Origin: RGIG5612 sp045599965
GTDB taxonomy: Bacteria > Bacillota > Clostridia > Lachnospirales > Lachnospiraceae
DNA length: 59,452 nucleotides
Assembly: GCA_045599965.1 (NCBI GenBank)
Contig: JAZRXA010000064.1
Span: 1-59,452 of the forward strand
Reading direction: 5' to 3'
The notes under the pieces were generated by a model. It was not told the origin of the DNA. It worked only from the letters and a program-made list of their open reading frames with translations, and did no database searches. Position numbers and translations under genes: made by a program. Within the stretch, counting starts at the first letter, position 1. The number at the start of each line of letters is the position of its first letter. Shown here in pieces: positions 8,432 through 17,531 of the stretch.

Positions 8432-9748
8432 TTATGCTACTCTATATAAGAAACCATGAAATTGCTTGACCGTAGATTTTCGTTCGCGATGTCTATCAGG
8501 TCTTATAGGGATGATATTTTTTGATATAATGGTTTCTAAATTGGGTGATGTGGTTTTTCCATGATAGAATAACCTACACATATGTGCCGCTACGGAAAAA
8601 TTGGCTTTATAAGTGTACTTTCGTTGCTTCTTTTCAATGACTACGTGAGAGGTAATCATTTCTGCAAAGTTGTACATTATCATATGTGCGTAGATTTCTT
8701 GATGGATACACATCACCTTTTTTGAATGAAAATCCAGCATTCCAATCGTATATTTCAAATCTCGAAAAGAAGTTTCAATCCCCCAACGAGAAGCATAAAG
8801 TTCTTTAATCTTATTTAGTGGATAAGCATCTGTTTCGAGATTAGTTAGAACTGTTTCATACAACTCGTCTGTTACTTTGAATCTTACAATTCTAAAATTA
8901 AGAGTATAGAATTTTATAGCGTCATGCCTACTTAGCTTTTGAGGCAGGTAATCAAATGTGCTAATACTAGAAATAAGATGATATTTATTTTTATCTTTGA
9001 ATAATTCTCTTGCTTCATTTGTTCGACTTCGTGTTAGCTTAAGTGATATTCTTTCATCAAACTCATCAAGGTCTGGAAGGTCTAAGCTTGTTTTGATACC
9101 ATTTTGTCCTTCTTTGATACGAATCAAAAAATACCATCCTTTCTCTTGAATGTGAGCCAGATTGTTGTATGACTCATATCCACGATCAGCTATAACCAAG
9201 GCCTTTTTAATAGTTGATCTATCCACCATTTCTTGCAATGCCGCATGTTCATTCCATTCTCTACGTCCTTGAATTATTACATCTGTATAAATTTTCCGGT
9301 TCAGGTCAAAAAGAGCGTTTAAATGAAGTAGATTGTAAGGTTTTTGTCCATTAGAACCTGGATGAAATGATGATAAATCATCTGGATTTGTAGCTATTTG
9401 AACATCCGTACCATCAACAGCTAATACCTGAAGTTCAGAATCATTTTTGTTAATAAGTTTGGATGTAAAACCATCAAAAACAGCCTTAAATGCTTCTGCT
9501 TTAATCTTGTAACGTTGTTGAACAAATGCTGATGTTGATGGTAGATTTGTTTTTGCATTCCATGCATCAATTATTTCATTGGTAAGACTTCCACTTTCCA
9601 TCCCAATAATAGTTTTCATAACAGTTTCAAATGAAAGTTTTCGTTGCCTAATAAAATCCTTACCAGGCGATATGCAATAATCTTTTGCCTTTTCTGAAAT
9701 GGATTTTATCTCGGAAAGTAAAAGTCTTTTAAGGTATTTAGGTTTCAT
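8432..9748 (-). CDS. IS4-family DDE transposase
   Basis: 438 residues from the ATG at 9748, chosen because a full AAGGAGGT lies just before it; a longer start lacks this. The DDE catalytic set is readable: D in VLAVDGTDVQ, D in LVIADRGYES, and the IS4 Y-x2-R-x3-E-x6-K signature in YASRWGIETSFRDLK. It cuts and joins the element's 18-bp ends. The reading frame is intact and the ends are identical, so the element may be active. Confidence 0.9.
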   Translation of the reverse strand: MKPKYLKRLLLSEIKSISEKAKDYCISPGKDFIRQRKLSFETVMKTIIGMESGSLTNEIIDAWNAKTNLPSTSAFVQQRYKIKAEAFKAVFDGFTSKLINKNDSELQVLAVDGTDVQIATNPDDLSSFHPGSNGQKPYNLLHLNALFDLNRKIYTDVIIQGRREWNEHAALQEMVDRSTIKKALVIADRGYESYNNLAHIQEKGWYFLIRIKEGQNGIKTSLDLPDLDEFDERISLKLTRSRTNEARELFKDKNKYHLISSISTFDYLPQKLSRHDAIKFYTLNFRIVRFKVTDELYETVLTNLETDAYPLNKIKELYASRWGIETSFRDLKYTIGMLDFHSKKVMCIHQEIYAHMIMYNFAEMITSHVVIEKKQRKYTYKANFSVAAHMCRLFYHGKTTSPNLETIISKNIIPIRPDRHRERKSTVKQFHGFLYRVA

Positions 9749-9788
9749 ATGTGACCTCCTTGTAATCAATTTTTTACTAATTACAAGG

Positions 9789-9825
9789 GCCGCTCTGATA
9801 AACCTGCGATTTATCAGAGCGGCCG
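9789..9825. repeat. Perfect 15-bp hairpin just upstream of the transposase gene
   Basis: GGCCGCTCTGATAAA and its exact complement flank a 7-nt loop, between the element end and the transposase RBS. A transcript entering from outside would fold here. Similar structures in other ISs limit transposase translation from read-through transcripts; that role here is inferred. Confidence 0.7.
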
Positions 9826-9880
9826 CACATTATCACTTCTGTGTCAAGCTTTTTTTGATATTTTTTTAAAATAAAAAGAC

Positions 9881-9905
9881 CTCAGTATTATTTTCTAATA
9901 CTGAG
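9881..9905 (-). terminator. Inward-facing terminator inside the IS end
   Basis: CTCAGTATTA/TAATACTGAG stem with TTTTTATTTT following on the minus strand. It would stop transcription entering the transposase gene from the chromosome. Confidence 0.65.
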
Positions 9906-10010
9906 ATCTTGACTCGTTATCTTAACTTAATGACATTGGGTGCGCGCCCATCTTTAGCGCAGGCACCGGCAACTTCGCGTTCCATTACGCTCATTCCACA
10001 TAAAAAAATA

Positions 10011-10202
10011 TTTTCGCCGTATTTTTACTAGTTTTGTACCCATTCAAATTTTATTATTATTTTAATTTAATTTGTTTGTCCTTTTGTTCAACAAGTTCAA
10101 TTCTATTGTTGATTATTTTGAACATTTTTAGCATTTACATTAAGTTGTTTTTTCATTCTATACTTTCAGGGGTACAAAAGTTGACTTTAAACGGCGAAAA
10201 AA
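10011..10202. repeat. Palindromic element, copy A (MITE-like)
   Basis: About 192 bp with imperfect terminal inverted repeats. Left end 10011-10043 reads TTTTCGCCGT, a spacer, then AGTTTTGTACCCAT; right end 10169-10202 is the inverse (GGGGTACAAAAGTTGAC, spacer, ACGGCGAAAA). Inside is a second palindrome, TCAACAA/TTGTTGA. Copies B (17247) and C (31713) share this design. The open frame across it (10034-10228) is low-complexity and I do not call it a gene. Together with the GC-rich IS flank this fills the gene-free stretch before 10345. Confidence 0.7.
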
Positions 10203-10344
10203 TTTTTCAAGAACATTTTTGTGTGTAAGGTCTGCGAGCATCAAGAAAAGAGCCTACAAATTCTTATTTTGTTGAGTTAGAAGTTTTTTGATTTTAATGA
10301 CTTTTTATACAAAGAAGGTATAATATAATAGTGGAGGGCGAATT

Positions 10345-11115
10345 ATGAAACACGAAGTTATTATTGATAAAGATAAATGTTTTGGATGTGGGCTTTGCGC
10401 GAAAGACTGCGTTAGTTTTGATATTGAAATTATGGATGGAAAAGCATCTTCGCTTAAGAAAGGCTGCATCGCATGCGGACATTGCGAAGCTATCTGTCCT
10501 GAGGGCGCAATTACTTTAACAGGTTTTGAAGATAGCATTGAAGAGTTTGATAAGCAAACAAGATTAAATCCTGAAGAATTATTAAAAGCTATTAAATCTA
10601 GAAGATCTATTAGAAATTTCAAAGAAGATAAAATACCAAAAGAAGTTGTGGATATGATTTTAGAAGCGGGAAGGCTTGCACCTACAGCAGCTAATAGACA
10701 AAACATTAGCTATGTTGTTTTGGATGAAAAACTTAGTGAGTGTGAGCGTATCGCAATCAAAAAATCTAGAAAAGTATTAAACGCTGGAAAGAAAATAATT
10801 CCGATGCTTAGTACATTAAATGTAGATGATAATTTCTTTTTAAAAAAAGCTCCAATCGCAATTGTGATTTTTAGTTCTGATAAAATCAGTGCTTCTTTAG
10901 CAGCCGAGAACATGGCATTTATGGCAGAGGCAAATGGACTTGGAGTTTTATATAGCGGATTTTTCACAAGTTATGTTAACATGACAACAAAGATAAAAAA
11001 GATTATGGGCGTAACTAAAAAAGCTAAGGCTGTTACTACATTAGTTATCGGATATCCAGATGTTGAATACAAAAGAACAACTCACAGAGAATCGTTAGAT
11101 GTTAAAAGACTATAA
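10345..11115 (+). CDS. Ferredoxin-nitroreductase fusion
   Basis: 256 residues. The N-terminal ~60 residues are a two-cluster ferredoxin module (CFGCGLCAKDC and CIACGHCEAICP, each a 4Fe-4S motif). The rest is an FMN-binding nitroreductase domain beginning LLKAIKSRRSIRNF with the APTAANRQN flavin loop. Such proteins probably pass electrons from ferredoxin to FMN for reduction of nitro or other unsaturated compounds. RBS GGAGGG before the ATG; a TATAAT sits 20 bp upstream at 10319-10324. First gene of a three-gene nitroreductase run. Confidence 0.9.
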   Translation: MKHEVIIDKDKCFGCGLCAKDCVSFDIEIMDGKASSLKKGCIACGHCEAICPEGAITLTGFEDSIEEFDKQTRLNPEELLKAIKSRRSIRNFKEDKIPKEVVDMILEAGRLAPTAANRQNISYVVLDEKLSECERIAIKKSRKVLNAGKKIIPMLSTLNVDDNFFLKKAPIAIVIFSSDKISASLAAENMAFMAEANGLGVLYSGFFTSYVNMTTKIKKIMGVTKKAKAVTTLVIGYPDVEYKRTTHRESLDVKRL

Positions 11116-11125
11116 GGAGCGAAAC

Positions 11126-11851
11126 ATGAACAATACTATTAAAGAACTTTATGAGAGAAAATCGGTTAGAGTTTTTACAGAACAAGAAATTAGCTCTGAG
11201 CAACGAGAAGCTATCTTAAATAGTGCTATGCAAGCACCAACAGCTGGTAACCAGCAAATGTACACAATTATTGATATTCAAAATCAAGAATTGAAAGATA
11301 AGATGGCGGTTCTTTGCGACAACCAACCTTTTATAGCTAAGGCAAAATTGGTTTTGGTATTTTGTGCAGATTTTAGAAAATGGTATGATGCTTTCGAAGT
11401 TGCTGGCGCGGCCCCAAGAAAACCTGGAGCAGGCGACCTAATGATTTCGGTTACAGATACGGCGATTGCAGCTCAAAACGCAGTTGTAGCAGCACATAGT
11501 TTTGAAATCGGTTCATGCTATATAGGCGATGTAATGGAAAATGCAGAAAAGATGAAAGAGACATTAAATCTTCCACAGTATGTTTTTCCATGCGTTATGT
11601 TAGTTTTTGGTTATCCAACTCAGCAACAAATAGATAGGCCTAAGCCTGTGCGTAGCGAATTAGAAGATATCGTTTGCATAGACCAATACCAAACAAAAGG
11701 CGAGGAAGAGCTTAAAAAACTTTTTGCATCTAAATATAAAAACTCAACATTCGAAGATTGGGCAAAGGCTTTTTGTAATAGAAAATACAATTCAGATTTT
11801 TCAAAGGAAATGTCTCGTTCAGTAAACGAGTATATAAAAGATTTTCAATAA
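11126..11851 (+). CDS. Nitroreductase family protein
   Basis: 241 residues from the ATG at 11126, which has AAGGAG six bases upstream; a longer frame starts inside the previous gene without an RBS. It begins TIKELYERKSVRVF and has the FMN-contacting APTAGNQQ loop and a GSCYIGD segment typical of the NfsA/FRP-like branch. No Fe-S motif. It starts 10 bp after the preceding gene stops and is almost certainly cotranscribed. Native substrate unknown. Confidence 0.85.
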   Translation: MNNTIKELYERKSVRVFTEQEISSEQREAILNSAMQAPTAGNQQMYTIIDIQNQELKDKMAVLCDNQPFIAKAKLVLVFCADFRKWYDAFEVAGAAPRKPGAGDLMISVTDTAIAAQNAVVAAHSFEIGSCYIGDVMENAEKMKETLNLPQYVFPCVMLVFGYPTQQQIDRPKPVRSELEDIVCIDQYQTKGEEELKKLFASKYKNSTFEDWAKAFCNRKYNSDFSKEMSRSVNEYIKDFQ

Positions 11852-11872
11852 ATATAGAAATGGGGTGAACAT

Positions 11873-12400
11873 ATGTCAGAAACATTAAAGACATTAGTTG
11901 AAAGAAGAAGTTGCAAAGCGTACACACCGGAGTTAATTGAAGAAGAAAAATTGCAAGCAATTATTAAGGCAGGCACTTATGCAGCAAATGGAATGGGAAA
12001 ACAATCTCCAATCATCGTTGCCGTTACTAATAAAGAATTAAGAGATAGAATTTCAAGAATGAATGCTGCTGTTATGGGAAAAGAAGAGGGCTTTGATCCT
12101 TTCTATGGAGCACCAGAACTTTTAATTGTCTTAGCCGACAAGAACGTTCCAACTTACATCTATGATGGAAGCTTGGTAATGGGAAATCTTATGAATGCAG
12201 CTTACGACCTTGGAGTCGGTTCATGCTGGATTCACAGAGCAAAACAAGAATTTGAATCCGAAGAAGGAAAAGCAATCCTTAAAGAACTTGGAATCGAGGG
12301 CGATTATGAAGGCATCGGACATTTGATTTTAGGAAATCCGGCAAAGCCTTATAACGAGCCGGCACCAAGAAAAGAAAATTACGTTTATTATGCAAAATAA
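11873..12400 (+). CDS. Short nitroreductase family protein
   Basis: 175 residues, typical of the compact nitroreductase branch. It starts ETLKTLVERRSCKAY, carries the GTYAANGMGKQ flavin loop and the C-terminal GHLILGNP strand. RBS GGGGTG. Third consecutive nitroreductase, 21 bp after its neighbour, followed by a strong terminator, so 10345-12400 is a self-contained operon. As a dimeric FMN enzyme it would use NAD(P)H or a neighbouring ferredoxin domain as donor. Confidence 0.85.
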   Translation: MSETLKTLVERRSCKAYTPELIEEEKLQAIIKAGTYAANGMGKQSPIIVAVTNKELRDRISRMNAAVMGKEEGFDPFYGAPELLIVLADKNVPTYIYDGSLVMGNLMNAAYDLGVGSCWIHRAKQEFESEEGKAILKELGIEGDYEGIGHLILGNPAKPYNEPAPRKENYVYYAK

Positions 12401-12409
12401 TTTTTAAGG

Positions 12410-12437
12410 GCATCTGCAATGCAGATGCTCCTTTTTT
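12410..12437 (+). terminator. Terminator of the nitroreductase operon
   Basis: GCATCTGC-AAT-GCAGATGC followed by TCC and six T. Confidence 0.9.
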
Positions 12438-12438
12438 G

Positions 12439-12447
12439 TGCTATTAT
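12439..12447 (+). promoter_or_regulatory. Extended -10 promoter, likely leaderless transcript
   Basis: TGCTATTAT, an extended -10, ends 8 nt before the ATG at 12455, and no ribosome binding site intervenes. The transcript would begin at or next to the start codon. The same arrangement occurs at hflX (47258). Confidence 0.45.
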
Positions 12448-12454
12448 ATAGAGT

Positions 12455-12949
12455 ATGTTTTTAACATCATCTTTAATGGCAGAAAATAATACAGTATTTT
12501 TTATCTCAGGAGGAGTAATTATTGTACTCATCCTTATTATTGCGATTGCAAATGCTTCAAAACCTATTACTGTTAAGGTTGAGAATAAGATAAAAAACAA
12601 AAAATATATTAGCCAAGATGAGTTCTTGAAATCATGGGAACGTGACAAGAACGATTATCCTGGTTGCTATGTTATTTTAAGCTATAATAAAAAACTGATT
12701 TTTAATCCAATGAATTATGATGAAATTTATATTGGGCAGTCAGTAAATGTTAGAAAGAGAGTTTTCAATCATCTTATGGGACATGGAAACGGGGACGTTT
12801 ACTATGAAAAGAAGAGCGGTTGTAAAATATATATAGTTATTCAAAAGTGTTCTAAGAAAAAATTGAATATATCTGAAATTGATTTAATAGAACATTTCGA
12901 AGCGACGGATTCACTTAATGTAACTAGAGGTGGATCGGCAAGAAGATAA
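12455..12949 (+). CDS. Membrane-anchored GIY-YIG domain protein
   Basis: 164 residues. A transmembrane helix (about 14-34) is followed by a basic linker and a GIY-YIG nuclease-like domain: G70-C-Y72 in YPGCYVIL, Y92-I-G94 in IYIGQS, the catalytic-type arginine in NVRKR (R100-R102), the acidic residue in LIEHF (E146) and a late LN (N155). The catalytic set appears intact. GIY-YIG domains cut DNA in homing enzymes, UvrC and restriction enzymes; a membrane-tethered form is unusual and its role is unknown. An alternative start at the internal Met8 would keep the helix. Between a terminator and the MATE gene. Confidence 0.7.
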   Translation: MFLTSSLMAENNTVFFISGGVIIVLILIIAIANASKPITVKVENKIKNKKYISQDEFLKSWERDKNDYPGCYVILSYNKKLIFNPMNYDEIYIGQSVNVRKRVFNHLMGHGNGDVYYEKKSGCKIYIVIQKCSKKKLNISEIDLIEHFEATDSLNVTRGGSARR

Positions 12950-12975
12950 TAGAAGGTCAAATCAGGCAACCAAAA

Positions 12976-14328
12976 ATGGAATTAAATAAGCATGTAGATT
13001 TTACAAACAAACAATTATGGCAACTTATCTTGCCGTTGATACTAGAGCAGTTCTTATCTGTTGCAGTAGGACTTGCCGACTCAATGATGGTTGCACAAGT
13101 CGGCGATAGCGCTGTTTCTGGAGTTTCCCTAGTTGATTCAATTAGCGTTCTTATGCAATATATCTTTTCTGCTATGGCTGCAGGCGGTGTTGCTGTTTGT
13201 TGCCAATATTTAGGCAGAGAAGATTCGCGCCTTTCTAAAAAAGCTGGACATCATTTAGTTTTTTTAATGACAGTTTTTTCAATCGTCATTACAGCACTTC
13301 TATACATTTTTAACGGATTAATAATTACAAAACTATTTGGCACAATTGACGCAGATGTTATGGATGCAACTCGTAAATACTATATGATAGTAATGCTTTC
13401 GGTGCCGGCAATAGCGATTTATAATGCGGGAGCAGGGCTTTTCCGAGCTATGGAAAAGACGAACATAACATTAATAATTTCAATAATAATGAATGTAATC
13501 AATGTTGCTGGCAATGCTATCTTAATCTTTGGATTTAAGTATGGCGTTGAAGGTGTTGCTATTCCAACTCTTGTTTCAAGATGGGTTGCAGCAATAATAA
13601 CAATTGCACTTCTATTCAAGAAAAAGTATGAACTTAATCTTCGGGGAATTCTTCGTTTCAAATTAGAAAAGAGAATACTAAAAAATATATTTAGCTTTAG
13701 TGTGCCTAGCGGCGTTGAAAACGGAATGTTCCAACTTGGTAAAATTATTCTTTTTAGTTTTATTTCAACAATGGGAACGGCGAGCATTACCGCAAATGCA
13801 ATAGGTGGCACGATGGCAAGTATTCATGTTATCCCAGGCAATGCAATAAATCTTGCTATGGCGACGGTTGTTGGACAGTGCGTTGGCGCCGGAGAGTTTG
13901 ATAAAGCCAAGTACTATTTTAAGAAACTCTTAAAGTGGGTTTATATAATGTCACTTATTTGGATAACGCTGATAATTATTTTAACGCCAACAATTCTTAA
14001 AATTTATGATGTCTCGGCCGAGGCAACAAAGTTTGCAAAAGTAGTATGTATGTTGCATGCAGTGAACGGAATTATTATATGGCCGTTAGGATTTGTCACA
14101 CCGACATTTTTAAGGAGCGCGGGCGATGCAACCTTTACAATGATTGCAAGTGCACTTTCTATGTGGCTGGTTAGAGTAGTTGCAGGAATTATGCTTGCTA
14201 AGTATTTAGCTCTTGGTGTAATAGGCGTTTGGATTGCGCATACGATTTTAGATTGGATTGTCAGATCAATAATCTTTTTGATAAGATATAAAAAAGGAAA
14301 ATGGATGACGAAAGCCATCAAACAATAG
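12976..14328 (+). CDS. MATE family efflux transporter
   Basis: 450 residues with about 12 hydrophobic helices in two similar halves, beginning KQLWQLILPLILEQFLSVAVGLADSMMVAQVGD, the typical MATE opening. It should export cationic drugs or metabolites by H+ or Na+ antiport at the cytoplasmic membrane. No clear RBS is seen before the ATG (AGAAGG lies about 18 nt away). It precedes an MFS gene by 9 bp and probably shares its transcript. Confidence 0.9.
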   Translation: MELNKHVDFTNKQLWQLILPLILEQFLSVAVGLADSMMVAQVGDSAVSGVSLVDSISVLMQYIFSAMAAGGVAVCCQYLGREDSRLSKKAGHHLVFLMTVFSIVITALLYIFNGLIITKLFGTIDADVMDATRKYYMIVMLSVPAIAIYNAGAGLFRAMEKTNITLIISIIMNVINVAGNAILIFGFKYGVEGVAIPTLVSRWVAAIITIALLFKKKYELNLRGILRFKLEKRILKNIFSFSVPSGVENGMFQLGKIILFSFISTMGTASITANAIGGTMASIHVIPGNAINLAMATVVGQCVGAGEFDKAKYYFKKLLKWVYIMSLIWITLIIILTPTILKIYDVSAEATKFAKVVCMLHAVNGIIIWPLGFVTPTFLRSAGDATFTMIASALSMWLVRVVAGIMLAKYLALGVIGVWIAHTILDWIVRSIIFLIRYKKGKWMTKAIKQ

Positions 14329-14337
14329 GAGGAAGTT

Positions 14338-15591
14338 ATGAGCGTAGCAAAACAAACTAAACTCGGCGGACGTTTTTGGTCAGCTATGTTAATCTTCGGA
14401 CTTATGGGCCAAATTGCATGGGTCGTTGAGAACATGTATTTTAATGTTTTTATCTATAAGATGTTTCATGCAACGGCAGCAGAAATTTCTGCAATGGTTA
14501 TGGCAAGCGCAGTTGTTGCCGCACTTACAACAATTATTATGGGTGCCGTTTCTGACAAAGTCGGTAAGCGGAAAGCCTTTATGAGTGTAGGCTATATTAT
14601 TTGGGGCATAAGCATTATAACTTTTGCTTATATAAAAAGTGTATTGTTAACTATTGTTATGGACTGCGTTATGACTTTCTTCGGTTCAACCGCTAATGAT
14701 GCTGCTTACAACGCATGGCTAACTGATAGAGGCGACGAAACCAATCGTGGAAAAATTGAAGGCTTCAATTCTATGATGCCACTCGTTTCAATACTTATTG
14801 TATTTGGTGGATTCATGAGTTTTAATCTCGATGCTCATTCAAGTTGGGTTACTATTTATTACATTATCGGTGTTGCAACAACAATCATCGGTATACTCGG
14901 ATTCTTTCTTATCGAAGATTCAAAGTCACTTACAAAATCAACAAATAATTTTGGCGAAACTTTAATCGCAAGTTTTCGACCTAAGACAATAAAAATCAAC
15001 AGCCTGCTTTATATTATTCTTGGGCTGTTTGCTATTTTTGGAATTTCAATTCAGGTTTTTATGCCTTACTTAATCATCTACTATGAGCAAAGCCTCGGCA
15101 TGAGCAATTACGTTTTAATTATGGCACCGGCAATTATTGTTGCGGCTGTAGTTACGGCTTTTTATGGAAAAGTTTATGACAAAAAGGGTTTTGGTTTTGC
15201 TATTCGCATACCTGTAGCGATGCTTGGAATAGGCTATTTACTTTTATTCTTTACAAAAACGACAATTCCAGTTTTCATTGGCTCGCTATTTATGATGAGC
15301 GGATATCTTACTGGAATGAGTGTGTTTGGAGCAAAGATAAGAGATCTTATTCCCGAAAACGAGGCTGGCCGTTTCCAAGGTGTTCGTATTATTGGACAAG
15401 TTTTAATCCCAGGACTTATTGGACCAGCTATTGGAGCAGCAGTTCTTAAAAATGCGCAAGTTATTATTAACAATGACGGAACTGAAAGTTTTCTTCCGAA
15501 TGAAAATATTTGGCTTGCAGCTTTAGCTGTTGGCGCAGTGCTTGCCGTTTTGCTTGCTGTATTTAGAAAGCAAATTAATAAAGCAAGGTAA
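14338..15591 (+). CDS. MFS transporter, probably of the sugar-cation symporter type
   Basis: 417 residues, about 12 transmembrane segments, with the MFS loop MGAVSDKVGKRKAFM between helices 2 and 3. The layout resembles the GPH glycoside-cation symporter branch, fitting the glycosidase gene that follows after 4 bp. RBS GGAGGAAGTT before the ATG. Likely role is import of a glycoside or oligosaccharide for the GH2 enzyme; this comes from context, not a substrate motif. Confidence 0.8.
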   Translation: MSVAKQTKLGGRFWSAMLIFGLMGQIAWVVENMYFNVFIYKMFHATAAEISAMVMASAVVAALTTIIMGAVSDKVGKRKAFMSVGYIIWGISIITFAYIKSVLLTIVMDCVMTFFGSTANDAAYNAWLTDRGDETNRGKIEGFNSMMPLVSILIVFGGFMSFNLDAHSSWVTIYYIIGVATTIIGILGFFLIEDSKSLTKSTNNFGETLIASFRPKTIKINSLLYIILGLFAIFGISIQVFMPYLIIYYEQSLGMSNYVLIMAPAIIVAAVVTAFYGKVYDKKGFGFAIRIPVAMLGIGYLLLFFTKTTIPVFIGSLFMMSGYLTGMSVFGAKIRDLIPENEAGRFQGVRIIGQVLIPGLIGPAIGAAVLKNAQVIINNDGTESFLPNENIWLAALAVGAVLAVLLAVFRKQINKAR

Positions 15592-15595
15592 TTTT

Positions 15596-17146
15596 ATGTG
15601 GGACGTATATCCTAGACCACAACTTAAAAGAGATAGTTTCTTAAACCTTAATGGGAAATGGATCGTTAATGGAAAAGAAACTTATGTGCCTTCGTGCCTT
15701 AACGAAGAGCACTTGATTTATGAGCGAGAGTTTCTATTCACTAAAGAAAATGAACGCGCACTTCTTCATATTGGTGCAGCGGACCAAATCGCAAAAGTTT
15801 TCTTAAATGAAAAATTTCTTGGAGAACATAAAGGTGGTTATCTTCCTTTTGATTTTGATATTACAGATTTTGTAAGAGAGGGTAGTAACACCTTAAAGAT
15901 AGAGGTTATAGATACTCTTGATAAAACTTATCCTTATGGAAAACAAAAAAAGAGACATTCAGGAATGTGGTATACGCCAGCTTCCGGCATATGGAAGAGC
16001 GTTTGGATTGAGCAAGTTCCTAATGTATATATAGACCATGTTAAAATAATGCCAGACCTTTGCGGGGCTGATGTTGAAATTTTCATTAAGGATTGCACCG
16101 CATGGCCGGACGTAAAAAATCTAAGTGAAACGGTTCGATTTAATGAGGAAAATCCAATCCTTTGGACGCCAGACAATCCACATTTATACTATAAGACGAT
16201 AGAAAGAAATTCTGATAAGGTCGAAATTTATTATGCGCTTAGAACGATTGAAATTTTACCTGATAAAAGTGGTGTAAATCGTGTTTGCTTAAATAAAAAA
16301 CCGTTTTTCCTTCATGGGGTATTAGACCAAGGCTACTTTAAGGAAGGTAACCTTTTACCTAAATCTCCAGATGAATATGAAAAAGATATTTTGCGAATGA
16401 AAGAATTAGGATTCAACCTTCTTAGAAAGCATATCAAGGTTGAGCCTGAAGAATTTTATTATGCGTGCGACAAACTTGGAATTTTGGTAATGCAAGATAT
16501 GGTCAATTCTGGAAATTATCATTTCTTTAAGGATACACTTTTAGGAACACTTGGAATAAAATTTTCTGATAAAGTTTCTAGTTATGATGAACGCCAAGAA
16601 TTTTGGATTAATCATATGAAAGAGACGATTTCGCATCTTTATAATCATCCATGCATTATTGCTTACACATTGTTTAATGAAGGCTGGGGCCAGTTCGATT
16701 CTGACAAAATGTATACTTTAGCAAAGAAGTGCGACTCAACAAGACTTATTGATTCGACATCAGGTTGGTTTGCGCAAAATTTAAATGATTTTGATAGTCT
16801 TCATATTTATTTTAGAACAAAAACCTTAAAGCCAGATAAACGCCCGATGCTTCTATCAGAATGCGGTGGCTTTGCATTGAATCTTAATGATGATAAAAAG
16901 ACTTATGGATACGGAAAATGCAAAAATGAAGTTGAACTTACAAAGCGAATCATCGCAATGTATAAGAAAATGATTATTCCGGCAATCCCTTCGGGACTTT
17001 GCGGATGCATCTACACGCAACTTTCCGATGTTGAAGAAGAAATAAACGGACTTTACACTTTTGACCGCGAAATATGTAAAGTAGAAAAAGAAAAAATGTT
17101 AGATCTCGCCGCAAAAATTTTTGCAGCTCTTCAAAAATCAATCTAA
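15596..17146 (+). CDS. Glycoside hydrolase family 2 (beta-galactosidase/glucuronidase type)
   Basis: 516 residues from the ATG at 15596 (AAGG seven bases upstream); a longer frame begins inside the MFS gene. No signal peptide, so cytosolic. Order: jelly-roll sugar-binding domain (WDVYPRPQLKRDSFLNLNGKW to about 160), a shortened immunoglobulin-like domain, then the TIM barrel with the HGV...LLRKHIK segment. The acid/base is E362 in LFNEGWG and the nucleophile E422 in LSECGG. It is shorter than the usual 570-600 residues because the middle domain is reduced. Exact sugar specificity is unclear. Confidence 0.85.
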   Translation: MWDVYPRPQLKRDSFLNLNGKWIVNGKETYVPSCLNEEHLIYEREFLFTKENERALLHIGAADQIAKVFLNEKFLGEHKGGYLPFDFDITDFVREGSNTLKIEVIDTLDKTYPYGKQKKRHSGMWYTPASGIWKSVWIEQVPNVYIDHVKIMPDLCGADVEIFIKDCTAWPDVKNLSETVRFNEENPILWTPDNPHLYYKTIERNSDKVEIYYALRTIEILPDKSGVNRVCLNKKPFFLHGVLDQGYFKEGNLLPKSPDEYEKDILRMKELGFNLLRKHIKVEPEEFYYACDKLGILVMQDMVNSGNYHFFKDTLLGTLGIKFSDKVSSYDERQEFWINHMKETISHLYNHPCIIAYTLFNEGWGQFDSDKMYTLAKKCDSTRLIDSTSGWFAQNLNDFDSLHIYFRTKTLKPDKRPMLLSECGGFALNLNDDKKTYGYGKCKNEVELTKRIIAMYKKMIIPAIPSGLCGCIYTQLSDVEEEINGLYTFDREICKVEKEKMLDLAAKIFAALQKSI

Positions 17147-17246
17147 TAACAATTTTTATGTTGCTGAGAATAAAACTTCAGTCATTGACTTAAATGTTTG
17201 TTTAGAAACATACTTCACAGTGTTTTTAAATTTTTTATAAAAATCA

Positions 17247-17435
17247 GCACAAAATTTTGAGTTTGCTACGCTAAATTTTCTTATTTTTTTTAAAAAATAT
17301 TAAAGAATGATTTTAAACAACGTTATAGCTGAATAATGTTTATTAAAAGTTAGCAAAAATAGCCCTAAAAGTTAGAAGTCTATTTTTTAAGCATAAATTA
17401 ATATTTAAGAGGGTAGCAAACTCAAAATTTTGTGC
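17247..17435. repeat. Palindromic element, copy B (MITE-like)
   Basis: 189 bp bounded by a perfect 23-bp inverted repeat (17247-17269 and 17413-17435, outer part GCACAAAATTTTGAG, inner part TTTGCTAC). The inner end AGTTTGCTACCC differs by a small shift from AGTTTTGTACCC in copies A and C, and a TTTTTGC precedes it on the right side as in C. The interior is AT-rich with weak AAACA/TGTTT pairing and no ORF. The rest of the 385-bp gap 17147-17531 shows nothing more than a possible AT-rich promoter just before 17532. Confidence 0.75.
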
Positions 17436-17531
17436 AAAAAATAATTTTTTTTTAGATTAAAAATATGATATACTTTCAAATGAAATCTTAATGAGTCTAA
17501 TCAGACTATTTATTTCAAAAAAGAAAAAATT

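Larger units (their letters stand above)
8284..9939 (-). mobile_element. Complete IS4-family insertion sequence
   Basis: A 1656-bp element bounded by perfect 18-bp terminal inverted repeats: CCAATGTCATTAAGTTAA at 8284-8301 and its exact reverse complement at 9922-9939. It contains one transposase gene, hairpins inside both ends and no passenger gene. I could not find a convincing target duplication; the flanks are GCAGGG on the left and GTGCGC on the right. Confidence 0.85.

Noticed and set aside
8284..9939. Target site duplication around the IS
   Set aside because: The bases flanking the two ends do not match over any convincing length.
10034..10228. 64-residue ORF
   Set aside because: It runs across palindromic element A, is low-complexity (Phe, Leu, Ile, Ser), and has no RBS.
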